6,259 bases of DNA, from the NCBI GenBank assembly GCA_004555055.1, contig SFJN01000150.1:1-6259 (forward strand), read 5' to 3'. Origin of the DNA: Bacteroidales bacterium (GTDB taxonomy: Bacteria; Bacteroidota; Bacteroidia; Bacteroidales; Bacteroidaceae). Position numbers and translations under genes: made by a program. Numbering within the stretch: the first letter of the stretch is position 1; each line of letters opens with the position of its first letter. The notes beneath the pieces were generated by a model, which ran no database searches, had not been told where the DNA came from, and worked only from the letters and a program-made list of their open reading frames with translations. Below are positions 1 to 6,259 of this stretch, one piece after another.

Positions 1-875
1 ACGTTCAGCACCTGCTCCTTGATTTGTTCCAATTCGTCCTTCATCTTTACCACGATATTCTGCATTTCCGCCTGGTTCGACTTGGAGCCGGTTGTGTTGA
101 TTTCCCTGCCCATTTCCTGGGCGATGAATCCCAACTTTTTGCCTTGTCCATGACCCGAAGCCATGGTTTCGCGGAAATAGTTTAGGTGGTTGGTGAGGCG
201 CTGTTTTTCTTCGTTGATATCGAGCTTCTCAATATAGAAGATGAGTTCCTGTTCCAGTCGGTTCTTGTCGTAGTCAACGCCCTTAAGTTCTGCCAGCCTT
301 TCCTCGAGCCGTTTCCGAATTTTCTGTACACGGCTCTGTTCGAAGGGTTCGATGCTTGCGAGCAGACTCTCAATGGTATCGATGTTCTTGTTGAATTTTA
401 CGGCAAGGGCTTCGCCTTCTTGTCTGCGGAAATCCATAAGAGCCTCGACAGCCCTGTTTATGGTATCTTTGACCACTTCCCACTCTTCGTCGCAAAGTTC
501 TTCTACGCTATTGGACTGTGTGAGTTCTGGCAGTCGTACAAGTATCTGCCAGATTTCGGCAGGTGAGGGCACTTCAATGCCTGTGGTGGCGGAAATATCG
601 CGGAGTTGGCGTACATAGTTTCGCACGACATCAGGATTGATGGTTGCGCCAACGGATTCCGTTTCCTTTTCAACCCAGACGTTGAGGTCGATTTTTCCGC
701 GTTCAAGGACGTTGGAAACCATCTTCCGGATTTCCATTTCCTTCTCGCGATATATCGGTGCGATACGCGTGGAGAAGTCAAGTGCTTTGCTGTTGAGCGA
801 CTTGATTTCCACGTGTATCTTCCTGTTGTTGTATTCGGCCGAGGCTTTGCCGTAGCCGGTCATGGACAATATCAT
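1..875 (-). CDS. yicC: YicC family endoribonuclease, C-terminal end cut by the window edge
   Basis: I translated the minus strand from the ATG at 875-873 and it stays open for 291 codons to the window edge. The product begins MILSMTGYGKASAE, the typical YicC N-terminus. The YicC N-terminal domain covers about residues 1-155, with RxxEGEAL near 150-157. A helical, charged middle follows at about 160-205. The C-terminal DUF1732 domain has DINEEKQRLTNH (219-230), GKKLGFIAQEMGREINT (245-261) and SKS (264-266). The family is about 290 residues long, so probably only one to a few codons and the stop are missing. YicC proteins are cytoplasmic; in E. coli YicC has been reported as an endoribonuclease acting in small-RNA decay, and the substrate here is unknown. 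The start lies 8 bp after the aspS stop with no Shine-Dalgarno sequence, as is usual in Bacteroidota. In related genomes gmk (guanylate kinase) often follows yicC; that would lie beyond the left edge and cannot be seen. Confidence 0.95.
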   Translation of the reverse strand, partial: MILSMTGYGKASAEYNNRKIHVEIKSLNSKALDFSTRIAPIYREKEMEIRKMVSNVLERGKIDLNVWVEKETESVGATINPDVVRNYVRQLRDISATTGIEVPSPAEIWQILVRLPELTQSNSVEELCDEEWEVVKDTINRAVEALMDFRRQEGEALAVKFNKNIDTIESLLASIEPFEQSRVQKIRKRLEERLAELKGVDYDKNRLEQELIFYIEKLDINEEKQRLTNHLNYFRETMASGHGQGKKLGFIAQEMGREINTTGSKSNQAEMQNIVVKMKDELEQIKEQVLN

Positions 876-883
876 TGTGCGTC

Positions 884-2650
884 TCAGTCTTCGATATCCT
901 TGATTTCAAGATGGAGTTCGTCGAGCTGTTTCTGATCCACGAATCCAGGAGCATCGAGCATGACGTCGCGTCCGGAGTTGTTCTTCGGGAATGCGATGCA
1001 GTCGCGGATGCTGTCCAATCCGGCAAAGAGGCTGACGAAACGGTCGAGACCATAGGCCAAGCCTCCGTGAGGGGGAGCTCCATACTTGAAAGCGTTCATG
1101 AGGAATCCGAACTGTTCCTGGGCTTTTTCGGGAGTGAAGCCGAGAACTTTGAAGATTTTTGCCTGTAGTACGGCATCATGGATACGGATGGATCCGCCGC
1201 CGACCTCCACACCGTTGCATACCATGTCGTAGGCATCGGCAAGCACGTTGGCAGGGTCGGTGTCGAGTTTCTCGATGTCCGAAGGTTTCGGCGAGGTGAA
1301 AGGATGGTGCATGGCCATCAGACGGCCTTCTTCCTCGCTCCATTCGAACATGGGGAAGTCAATCACCCAAAGCAATGCAAACTTGTTCTTGTCGCGCAGA
1401 CCGAGGCGTTCGCCCATGAGCAGACGTAGTTCGCAGAGTTGCTTGCGGGTCTTGTTGGCATCGTCGCCAGAAAGGATGAGGATGAGGTCGCCGGGCTTTG
1501 CTCCGAAGGCTTCCTTCATTTCCTGCAACACTTCCTGGGTATAGAACTTGTCGACGGAGCTCTTCACGCTGCCGTCTTCTCCCACGCGGGCATAGACGAG
1601 TCCTTTGGCACCTACCTGCTGGCTCTTCACAAAGTTTGTGAGTTCGTCAATCTGCTTGCGGGTATAGCTTGCACAGCCCTCGGCGCAGATACCGCCGATG
1701 TATGCGGCATCGTTGAAGACTGCAAAGTCGCTCTTTCCTGCAAAGATGTCCTTGAGTTCCACAAATTCCATGCCGAATCGCATGTCGGGCTTGTCGCTTC
1801 CGAAACGGCGCATGGCTTCGTGCCAGCTCAAACGGAGGAAGGGCGTTTCTCCAAGGTCCACGCCACGAAGTTCCTTGAAGAGGTGCTTGGTCATCTCCTC
1901 GAAGACGTTGATGATGTCGTCCTGTTGTACAAAACTCATCTCGCAGTCAATCTGCGTGAATTCAGGCTGACGGTCGGCGCGGAGGTCTTCGTCGCGGAAA
2001 CACTTGACAATCTGGAAATAGCGGTCCATGCCAGCCACCATCAGCAGTTGCTTCAGAGTCTGGGGTGACTGCGGGAGGGCATAGAACTGTCCGGGATTCA
2101 TGCGGCTGGGTACGATGAAGTCGCGTGCGCCCTCGGGGGTAGAGCCGACGAGCACGGGAGTCTCGATTTCGAGGAATCCTTTGCTGTCGAGGAAATGGCG
2201 TACCGCCAGACAGAATTTGTGGCGTAGTTCAAGGTTTGCGCGTACGTTGCTTCGGCGAAGGTCGAGATAGCGGTATTTCATGCGCAGGTCATCACCGCCG
2301 TCAGTGTTTTCTTCGATGGTGAAGGGTGGTGTCTGGCTGGCATTGAGTATGACGAGTTTGCTTACGGCAATCTCGATGTCTCCCGTAGGTATGTTGGCAT
2401 TCTTTGAGTAGCGTTCGTTGACATCGCCGGTTACCTGAATGACGAATTCGCGTCCCAGTTTGTTGGCTTGGGCACATAAATCGGCATTTGTTTCTTCGTT
2501 GAAGACGAGCTGGGTGATGCCATAGCGGTCGCGAAGGTCAACAAAGGTCATACCGCCCATCTTTCGGGTACGCTGAACCCATCCTGAGAGGGTGACGGTC
2601 TGGCCGACATTTTCTATGCGGAGTTCACCGCAGGTGTTTGTACGATACAC
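884..2650 (-). CDS. aspS: Aspartyl-tRNA synthetase, bacterial type
   Basis: This class II synthetase attaches aspartate to tRNA(Asp) in the cytoplasm using ATP. It is 588 residues, matching the roughly 590 of E. coli AspRS. The order is an N-terminal OB-fold anticodon-binding domain (about 1-105), the start of the catalytic core, an inserted GAD domain (about 290-410) that marks the bacterial type, and the rest of the core. Visible motifs are motif 1 around FLEIETPVL (159-167), the aspartate-site LPQSPQ (192-197), motif 2 FRDEDLRADRQPEFTQ (218-233) and motif 3 GLAYGLDR (530-537), all with key residues intact. Residue 31 is Met; several non-discriminating bacterial enzymes have His there, so this one is probably tRNA(Asp)-specific (inference). 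The start is GTG: the frame has no ATG between an upstream in-frame TAA (in the 2741-2745 region) and this GTG, and the first internal ATG is codon 34, inside the OB fold. The leader is structured (2672-2725). yicC follows after 8 bp. Confidence 0.98.
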   Translation of the reverse strand: MYRTNTCGELRIENVGQTVTLSGWVQRTRKMGGMTFVDLRDRYGITQLVFNEETNADLCAQANKLGREFVIQVTGDVNERYSKNANIPTGDIEIAVSKLVILNASQTPPFTIEENTDGGDDLRMKYRYLDLRRSNVRANLELRHKFCLAVRHFLDSKGFLEIETPVLVGSTPEGARDFIVPSRMNPGQFYALPQSPQTLKQLLMVAGMDRYFQIVKCFRDEDLRADRQPEFTQIDCEMSFVQQDDIINVFEEMTKHLFKELRGVDLGETPFLRLSWHEAMRRFGSDKPDMRFGMEFVELKDIFAGKSDFAVFNDAAYIGGICAEGCASYTRKQIDELTNFVKSQQVGAKGLVYARVGEDGSVKSSVDKFYTQEVLQEMKEAFGAKPGDLILILSGDDANKTRKQLCELRLLMGERLGLRDKNKFALLWVIDFPMFEWSEEEGRLMAMHHPFTSPKPSDIEKLDTDPANVLADAYDMVCNGVEVGGGSIRIHDAVLQAKIFKVLGFTPEKAQEQFGFLMNAFKYGAPPHGGLAYGLDRFVSLFAGLDSIRDCIAFPKNNSGRDVMLDAPGFVDQKQLDELHLEIKDIED

Positions 2651-2671
2651 GTTTTCTGATGTTTTTATGGT

Positions 2672-2725
2672 TGTGGCAAGAGGGGTAACGTAATGGCAAC
2701 GTGTGCCACAGTTTCCCCTCTTTGC
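2672..2725 (-). promoter_or_regulatory. Structured leader of aspS with two competing stems
   Basis: On the minus strand GCAAAGAGGGG (2725-2715) can pair with CCCCTCTTGC (2685-2676), giving a 10-bp stem with one bulged base at 2723. Its loop holds a second perfect hairpin, TGGCA (2708-2704) with TGCCA (2698-2694) around a 5-nt loop. A third arm, TGTGGCA (2710-2704), can instead pair with TGCCACA (2678-2672), which conflicts with the inner hairpin and with the base of the outer stem. The 3' edge is 21 nt from the GTG start of aspS. No T-run follows, so it is not an intrinsic terminator. The pairing is seen in the sequence. A role in controlling aspS translation or transcript processing is inference, and I do not recognise a known riboswitch or T-box. 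Confidence 0.4.
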
Positions 2726-2736
2726 TGATGATATGG

Positions 2737-2748
2737 TATATTAATATA
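2737..2748. promoter_or_regulatory. AT-rich 12-bp palindrome, possible aspS promoter or operator
   Basis: TATATTAATATA is a perfect palindrome, the most AT-rich point of the carB-aspS gap and about 90 bp upstream of the aspS start. On the minus strand TATATTAA (2748-2741) partly fits the Bacteroidota -7 element TAnnTTTG, but the nearest upstream TTG (2761-2759) is only about 10 bp away instead of roughly 19-21. It may be an AT-rich promoter core or a dimer-binding site; the evidence is weak. Confidence 0.2.
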
Positions 2749-2762
2749 AGATGTGTCGCAAC

Positions 2763-2778
2763 GCTACCGGGCTACCGG
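2763..2778. repeat. Tandem duplication of an 8-bp unit between carB and aspS
   Basis: GCTACCGG occurs twice back to back (2763-2770 and 2771-2778), followed by CGGTAA. Each unit ends in the self-complementary CCGG, so a 4-bp stem around a 4-nt loop is possible, but there is no T-run in either direction and I do not call it a terminator. It is probably a small replication-slippage duplication in non-coding DNA. Confidence 0.5.
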
Positions 2779-2818
2779 CGGTAATTCCTGTTGCAGATGC
2801 GGCATTATGTTTCTGTCG

Positions 2819-5800
2819 TCAGAATTCCTGCCAGGACTTGATTTCGAGGTCTTCGGGTTTCATTGTGCAGAATGCGTAGATGAAGGCCGATGCCAGACGG
2901 GCATTGGTAATCAGAGGAATGTTGAGGTCGACGGATGCACGGCGGATAAGGTAGCCATTGGTCAGTTCACCGGTGGAGAAGTTCTTATGGATGTTCACCA
3001 CCATGTCAATCTGTTTGTTGTGGAGCATGTCGAGCGCCTTGGGGAGTTTGGCCTCTTCGCTTCCGGGCACCACGTTTTCAGCTTCCGAGGGCCAGAGCAC
3101 ACGTTGTGCGGGAATGCCGTTCTCTTCGAGGTAGCGTGCAGTTCCCTGTGTGGCGAAGATGTTGTATCCGTTGTCGGCAAGCATCTGTGCGGCATCGAGC
3201 ATGTCGGCCTTCTGTTTGGCGGGGCCGGTAGAAAGCAGGATGTTCTTCTTGGGAATACGGTGCCCTACACTCAACATGGCCTTGAGGAGTGCGGAGCGTG
3301 CATCTTCGCCAAGGCATCCCACCTCTCCGGTAGAAGCCATGTCCACACCGAGTACGGGGTCGGCTTTCTGGAGGCGGTTGAAGGAGAACTGGCTGGCCTT
3401 GATGCCCACATAGTCGAGGTCGAAGATGCTCTTTGCCGGTTTCTCTACTGGCAGTCCGAGCATGATGCGTGTGGCCATTTCGATGAGGTTCACCTTCAGT
3501 ACCTTGCTGACGAAGGGGAAGGAGCGCGAAGCACGCAGGTTACATTCGATGACCTTGATGTCGTTCTCTCGGGCGAGGAACTGGATATTGAAGGGTCCGG
3601 AAATGTTGAGTTCCTTGGCAATCTTCTTCGAAATCTTCTTGATGCGCCGTGCAGTCTCCACATAGAGTTTCTGCGGAGGGAACTGTATGGTGGCATCTCC
3701 AGAGTGTACGCCTGCAAATTCAATGTGCTCGGAGATGGCGTAGGCGATGATTTCGCCGTCTTTGGCTACGGCATCCATTTCCACTTCCTTGGCATTCATC
3801 AGGAACTTGCTGACCACTACGGGGTGTTTCTTCGATACGTTTGCTGCCATTTTGAGGAAGCGCTCAAGGTCTTCCTGATTGTGGCAGACATTCATTGCAG
3901 CACCGGAGAGCACGTATGACGGGCGGACGAGTACGGGGAAGCCGACCTCCTTGATGAACTTGTTGATGTCGTCCATTGATGTCAGCGCGGCCCATGCAGG
4001 TTGGTCTACGCCGATGCGGTCGAGCATGGCGGAGAACTTGTCGCGGTCCTCAGCATTGTCAATGTATTTTGCCTGTGTGCCGAGTATGGGTATGTGCTGC
4101 TCGTCGAGGCGCATGGCAAGGTTGTTCGGAATCTGTCCGCCGGTAGAAACTACTACACCGTAGGGCGTCTCAAGGTCGAGGATGTCAAGCACGCGCTCGA
4201 AGGTCAGTTCGTCGAAGTAGAGACGGTCGCACATGTCGTAGTCGGTCGACACGGTTTCGGGGTTGTAATTGATCATTACCGAACGGAAACCTTCCTTCCG
4301 GATGGTGTTCAGTGCCTGTACACCGCACCAGTCGAATTCTACGGAAGATCCGATGCGGTAGGCTCCCGATCCGAGTACCACTACCGAACGATGGTCGTTC
4401 TCGAAAGGAATGTCGTGGGCAACGGCGCTGTAGGTGAGGTAGAGGTAGTTGGTCTGTGCGGGATATTCGGCAGCGAGGGTGTCAATCTGCTTCACATAGG
4501 GCACAATGCCTGCCATCTTACGGCGTGCGCGGATGGCCATCTGTGCCTTCTCCATCTCCATTTCCTTTTCCAGTCCGATGGCGCGTGCCACCTGGAAATC
4601 GGTGAATCCCTGACGCTTAGCCTTAGACAGGAGCTCGTTGTCGAGGATATTGATGTTGCCGACGCTCTCCAGTTCCTTGTAGGTGCGGTGAACGTTGTAG
4701 AGCTTCTGGAGGAACCAGCGGTCAATCTTCGTCAGTTCATGGATTTGGTCGATGGTATAACCTTGGTCGAAAGCCTTTTCGATGACGAAGATGCGCTTGT
4801 CGGTGGGTGCCTTGAGTGCTGCATCCACATCGTCGATCTTCAGTTCGTGGTTTCCGACGAATCCGTGCATACCCTGTCCGATCATGCGCAGGCCCTTCTG
4901 GATAACCTCTTCGAAGGTGCGTCCGATGGCCATCACTTCGCCTACGGATTTCATGCTGCTGCCGAGTTCGCGGTCCACTCCGCGGAATTTTCCAAGGTCC
5001 CAGCGGGGAATCTTGCATACGCAGTAGTCAAGTGCCGGCTCGAAGAATGCGGAGGTGGTCTTTGTCACGGAGTTCTTCAGGTCGAAGAGTCCGTAGCCGA
5101 GTCCGAGTTTTGCGGCGACGAAAGCGAGAGGATATCCTGTGGCCTTCGATGCCAGGGCCGAGGAGCGGCTGAGTCGGGCATTGACTTCGATAACACGGTA
5201 GTCTTCGCTTTCGGGGTCGAAGGCATACTGTACGTTGCATTCGCCGACGATGCCCACATGGCGGACGATGCGGATGGCAAGTTCGCGGAGTTTGTGGTAT
5301 TCGGAGTTTGTGAGGGTCTGCGATGGAGCGATAACGATGGACTCTCCGGTGTGGATGCCGAGGGGGTCGAAGTTTTCCATGTTGCAGACGGTGATGCAGT
5401 TGTCGAAGCGGTCGCGTACCACCTCGTATTCCACTTCCTTCCATCCCTTGAGGCTCTTCTCCACGAGTACCTGGGGTGAGAAGGAGAAAGCCTTTTCTGC
5501 TATTCTGTTCAGCTCTTCCTCGTTGTCGCAGAATCCTGATCCCAGTCCTCCAAGTGCATATGCGGCGCGGATGATAACGGGATATCCGAGTTCTCGGGCG
5601 GCGCGGCGTGCATCCTCGATGTTCTCTACGGCTTCCGACTTGATGGTCTTTACGTTGATTTCATCAAGTTTCTTGACAAAGAGTTCGCGGTCTTCAGTGT
5701 CGATGATGGCCTGCACGGGAGTTCCCAGCACCTGCACATTATATTTTTCGAGTGTTCCGGCGCGGAAAAGTTCCACACCGCAGTTCAGAGCGGTCTGTCC

Positions 5801-6085
5801 GCCAAAGGCAAGCATGATGCCTTGGGGGCGTTCCTTTTCGATTACACGTTCTACGAAATACGGTGTAACGGGCAGGAAGTATATCTGGTCTGCTACGCCT
5901 TCCGAGGTTTGTACGGTGGCAATGTTGGGGTTGATCAGGACGGTTTCGATGCCTTCTTCCTTAAGCGCCTTGAGACATTGGCTTCCGGAATAGTCGAATT
6001 CGCCGGCTTCACCGATTTTAAGTGCTCCGGAACCGAGGAGCAAAACCTTGGTAATTCTACCTTCGTTTATGTTGTTGTCGGTCAT
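2819..6085 (-). CDS. carB: Carbamoyl phosphate synthetase, large (synthetase) subunit
   Basis: CarB makes carbamoyl phosphate from bicarbonate, two ATP and ammonia passed from the glutaminase subunit CarA, feeding pyrimidine and arginine synthesis in the cytoplasm. It is 1088 residues against 1073 in E. coli. The first ATP-grasp half (about 12-410, carboxyphosphate) has GGQTALN (95-101), YALGGLGSG (176-184) and metal-ligand region IEVNAR (299-304). An oligomerisation domain follows (about 411-560). The second ATP-grasp half (about 565-945, carbamate kinase) has VEFDWC (582-587), GGQIPNN (649-655), SYVLSGAAMN (723-732) and IECNLR (846-851). The C-terminal MGS-like allosteric domain (about 946-1088) has FATQGT (977-982) and W998. 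Every expected catalytic motif is intact. Wording such as KQIDTLAAEYP (532-542) and KIPRWDL (358-364) resembles animal CPS1/CAD more than E. coli CarB. The ATG is fixed by an in-frame TAA eight codons-worth upstream (7 sense codons between) with no other start. There is no Shine-Dalgarno sequence, and carA is not within 170 bp upstream. Confidence 0.98.
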   Translation of the reverse strand: MTDNNINEGRITKVLLLGSGALKIGEAGEFDYSGSQCLKALKEEGIETVLINPNIATVQTSEGVADQIYFLPVTPYFVERVIEKERPQGIMLAFGGQTALNCGVELFRAGTLEKYNVQVLGTPVQAIIDTEDRELFVKKLDEINVKTIKSEAVENIEDARRAARELGYPVIIRAAYALGGLGSGFCDNEEELNRIAEKAFSFSPQVLVEKSLKGWKEVEYEVVRDRFDNCITVCNMENFDPLGIHTGESIVIAPSQTLTNSEYHKLRELAIRIVRHVGIVGECNVQYAFDPESEDYRVIEVNARLSRSSALASKATGYPLAFVAAKLGLGYGLFDLKNSVTKTTSAFFEPALDYCVCKIPRWDLGKFRGVDRELGSSMKSVGEVMAIGRTFEEVIQKGLRMIGQGMHGFVGNHELKIDDVDAALKAPTDKRIFVIEKAFDQGYTIDQIHELTKIDRWFLQKLYNVHRTYKELESVGNINILDNELLSKAKRQGFTDFQVARAIGLEKEMEMEKAQMAIRARRKMAGIVPYVKQIDTLAAEYPAQTNYLYLTYSAVAHDIPFENDHRSVVVLGSGAYRIGSSVEFDWCGVQALNTIRKEGFRSVMINYNPETVSTDYDMCDRLYFDELTFERVLDILDLETPYGVVVSTGGQIPNNLAMRLDEQHIPILGTQAKYIDNAEDRDKFSAMLDRIGVDQPAWAALTSMDDINKFIKEVGFPVLVRPSYVLSGAAMNVCHNQEDLERFLKMAANVSKKHPVVVSKFLMNAKEVEMDAVAKDGEIIAYAISEHIEFAGVHSGDATIQFPPQKLYVETARRIKKISKKIAKELNISGPFNIQFLARENDIKVIECNLRASRSFPFVSKVLKVNLIEMATRIMLGLPVEKPAKSIFDLDYVGIKASQFSFNRLQKADPVLGVDMASTGEVGCLGEDARSALLKAMLSVGHRIPKKNILLSTGPAKQKADMLDAAQMLADNGYNIFATQGTARYLEENGIPAQRVLWPSEAENVVPGSEEAKLPKALDMLHNKQIDMVVNIHKNFSTGELTNGYLIRRASVDLNIPLITNARLASAFIYAFCTMKPEDLEIKSWQEF

Positions 6086-6184
6086 TGTTTGTGCGGGGGA
6101 TGATTAAGGGGTGTTCTATAAAATTAGTTTTTGCTTTTTAAGGAATGTCTTCTGCTTGGGCGGTTTTAATCTCTTGTTGGCATC
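6086..6184 (-). promoter_or_regulatory. Non-coding leader of carB with a weak promoter candidate
   Basis: This stretch precedes the carB ATG. Nearest the gene it is C- and A-rich with no Shine-Dalgarno sequence. On the minus strand TAATTTTA (6126-6119) matches seven of eight positions of the Bacteroidota -7 consensus TAnnTTTG and lies about 33 bp before the ATG, but I see no convincing TTG element at the expected -33 spacing. I see no PyrR-type anti-terminator, T-box or arginine-box pattern that I can name. The promoter call is inference. Confidence 0.25.
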
Positions 6185-6240
6185 TTTCAGTTCTTCAAAT
6201 ACTTACATAGCCAGCTATGTGCGTATTTGTAGAACAGAAA
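6185..6240. repeat. 56-bp imperfect palindrome upstream of carB
   Basis: The plus-strand halves pair around the centre at 6212/6213: TTTC (6185-6188) with GAAA (6237-6240), GTTCT (6190-6194) with AGAAC (6231-6235), CAAATAC (6196-6202) with GTATTTG (6223-6229) and ACATAGC (6205-6211) with GCTATGT (6214-6220). That is 23 of 28 possible pairs, broken by single mismatches and one 2-nt internal mismatch. The two arms differ exactly at these points, so it is an old or degenerate dyad. No T-run follows on either strand, which argues against a simple intrinsic terminator. It could be a dispersed intergenic palindromic repeat, the end of a small mobile element, or a transcript-processing or bidirectional stop signal for the unseen upstream gene. 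I cannot decide among these from one copy. Confidence 0.7.
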
Positions 6241-6259
6241 CCTGCTGCGCAATAGTCTT

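Noticed and set aside
186..566. 126-codon plus-strand frame inside yicC
   Set aside because: It starts and ends within the yicC coding region, is again in the opposite-codon register, and has no family resemblance. The minus-strand YicC reading is clear.
1439..2068. 209-codon plus-strand frame inside aspS
   Set aside because: It is the same register effect opposite aspS, with no domain, no start context, and a fully conserved gene on the minus strand.
2763..2800. Possible intrinsic terminator after carB formed by the CCGG-containing repeats
   Set aside because: Only 4-bp stems form and no T-run follows on the minus strand, so there is no support for a Rho-independent terminator.
2651..2818. 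T-box or other known riboswitch in front of aspS
   Set aside because: I could not find the T-box conserved segment, a specifier loop, or any other aptamer signature I know. Only the local hairpins are supported.
4001..5479. 492-codon open frame on the plus strand inside carB, and a similar 388-codon one at 2753-3919
   Set aside because: Both lie in exact codon-to-codon register opposite carB. In that register antisense stops appear only where the sense gene uses TTA, CTA or TCA, codons that are rare here. The translations show no recognisable domain, and carB is intact and strongly conserved on the other strand.
6119..6126. Clear Bacteroidota promoter for carB
   Set aside because: The -7-like TAATTTTA is good, but no TTG-type -33 element is seen at the right spacing and AT-rich leaders give such matches easily. 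It is kept only as a weak mention in the leader entry.
1..6259. Undescribed defence, mobile or biosynthetic system
   Set aside because: More than 94 percent of the window is three conserved housekeeping genes, and neither gap has room for further protein-coding genes of normal size.

Overview
The window is ordinary housekeeping sequence from a member of the Bacteroidota, most likely a Bacteroidales bacterium of the Prevotella/Bacteroides type. The placement rests on the close family resemblance of all three proteins to what I remember of that order, on the lack of Shine-Dalgarno sequences in front of the genes, and on AT-rich leaders. It is inference without a database search. All genes lie on the minus strand, so the biological order runs from high to low coordinates.

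Layout in transcription order: 6259-6086 is a gene-free upstream stretch holding a 56-bp imperfect palindrome (6185-6240) and the AT-rich leader of carB. 6085-2819 is carB, the complete large subunit of carbamoyl phosphate synthetase. 2818-2651 is a 168-bp gap with no evident terminator; it has an AT-rich 12-bp palindrome, a tandem 8-bp repeat and a GC-rich hairpin that would sit in the aspS mRNA leader. 2650-884 is aspS, a complete bacterial-type aspartyl-tRNA synthetase that starts with GTG. 875-1 is yicC, a YicC-family endoribonuclease that runs off the left edge and lacks only its last residue or few.

aspS and yicC are separated by 8 bp and are almost certainly cotranscribed. carB may or may not belong to the same transcript. 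The genes share a growth theme (pyrimidine and arginine precursor supply, aspartate charging, RNA turnover) but not one pathway. carB needs a small glutaminase subunit (CarA), which is not in the window.

I found no mobile element, CRISPR array, defence gene, tRNA or rRNA. The items most worth a second look are the palindrome upstream of carB, the structured aspS leader, and the strongly eukaryote-like character of CarB. I see no undescribed multi-gene system here.
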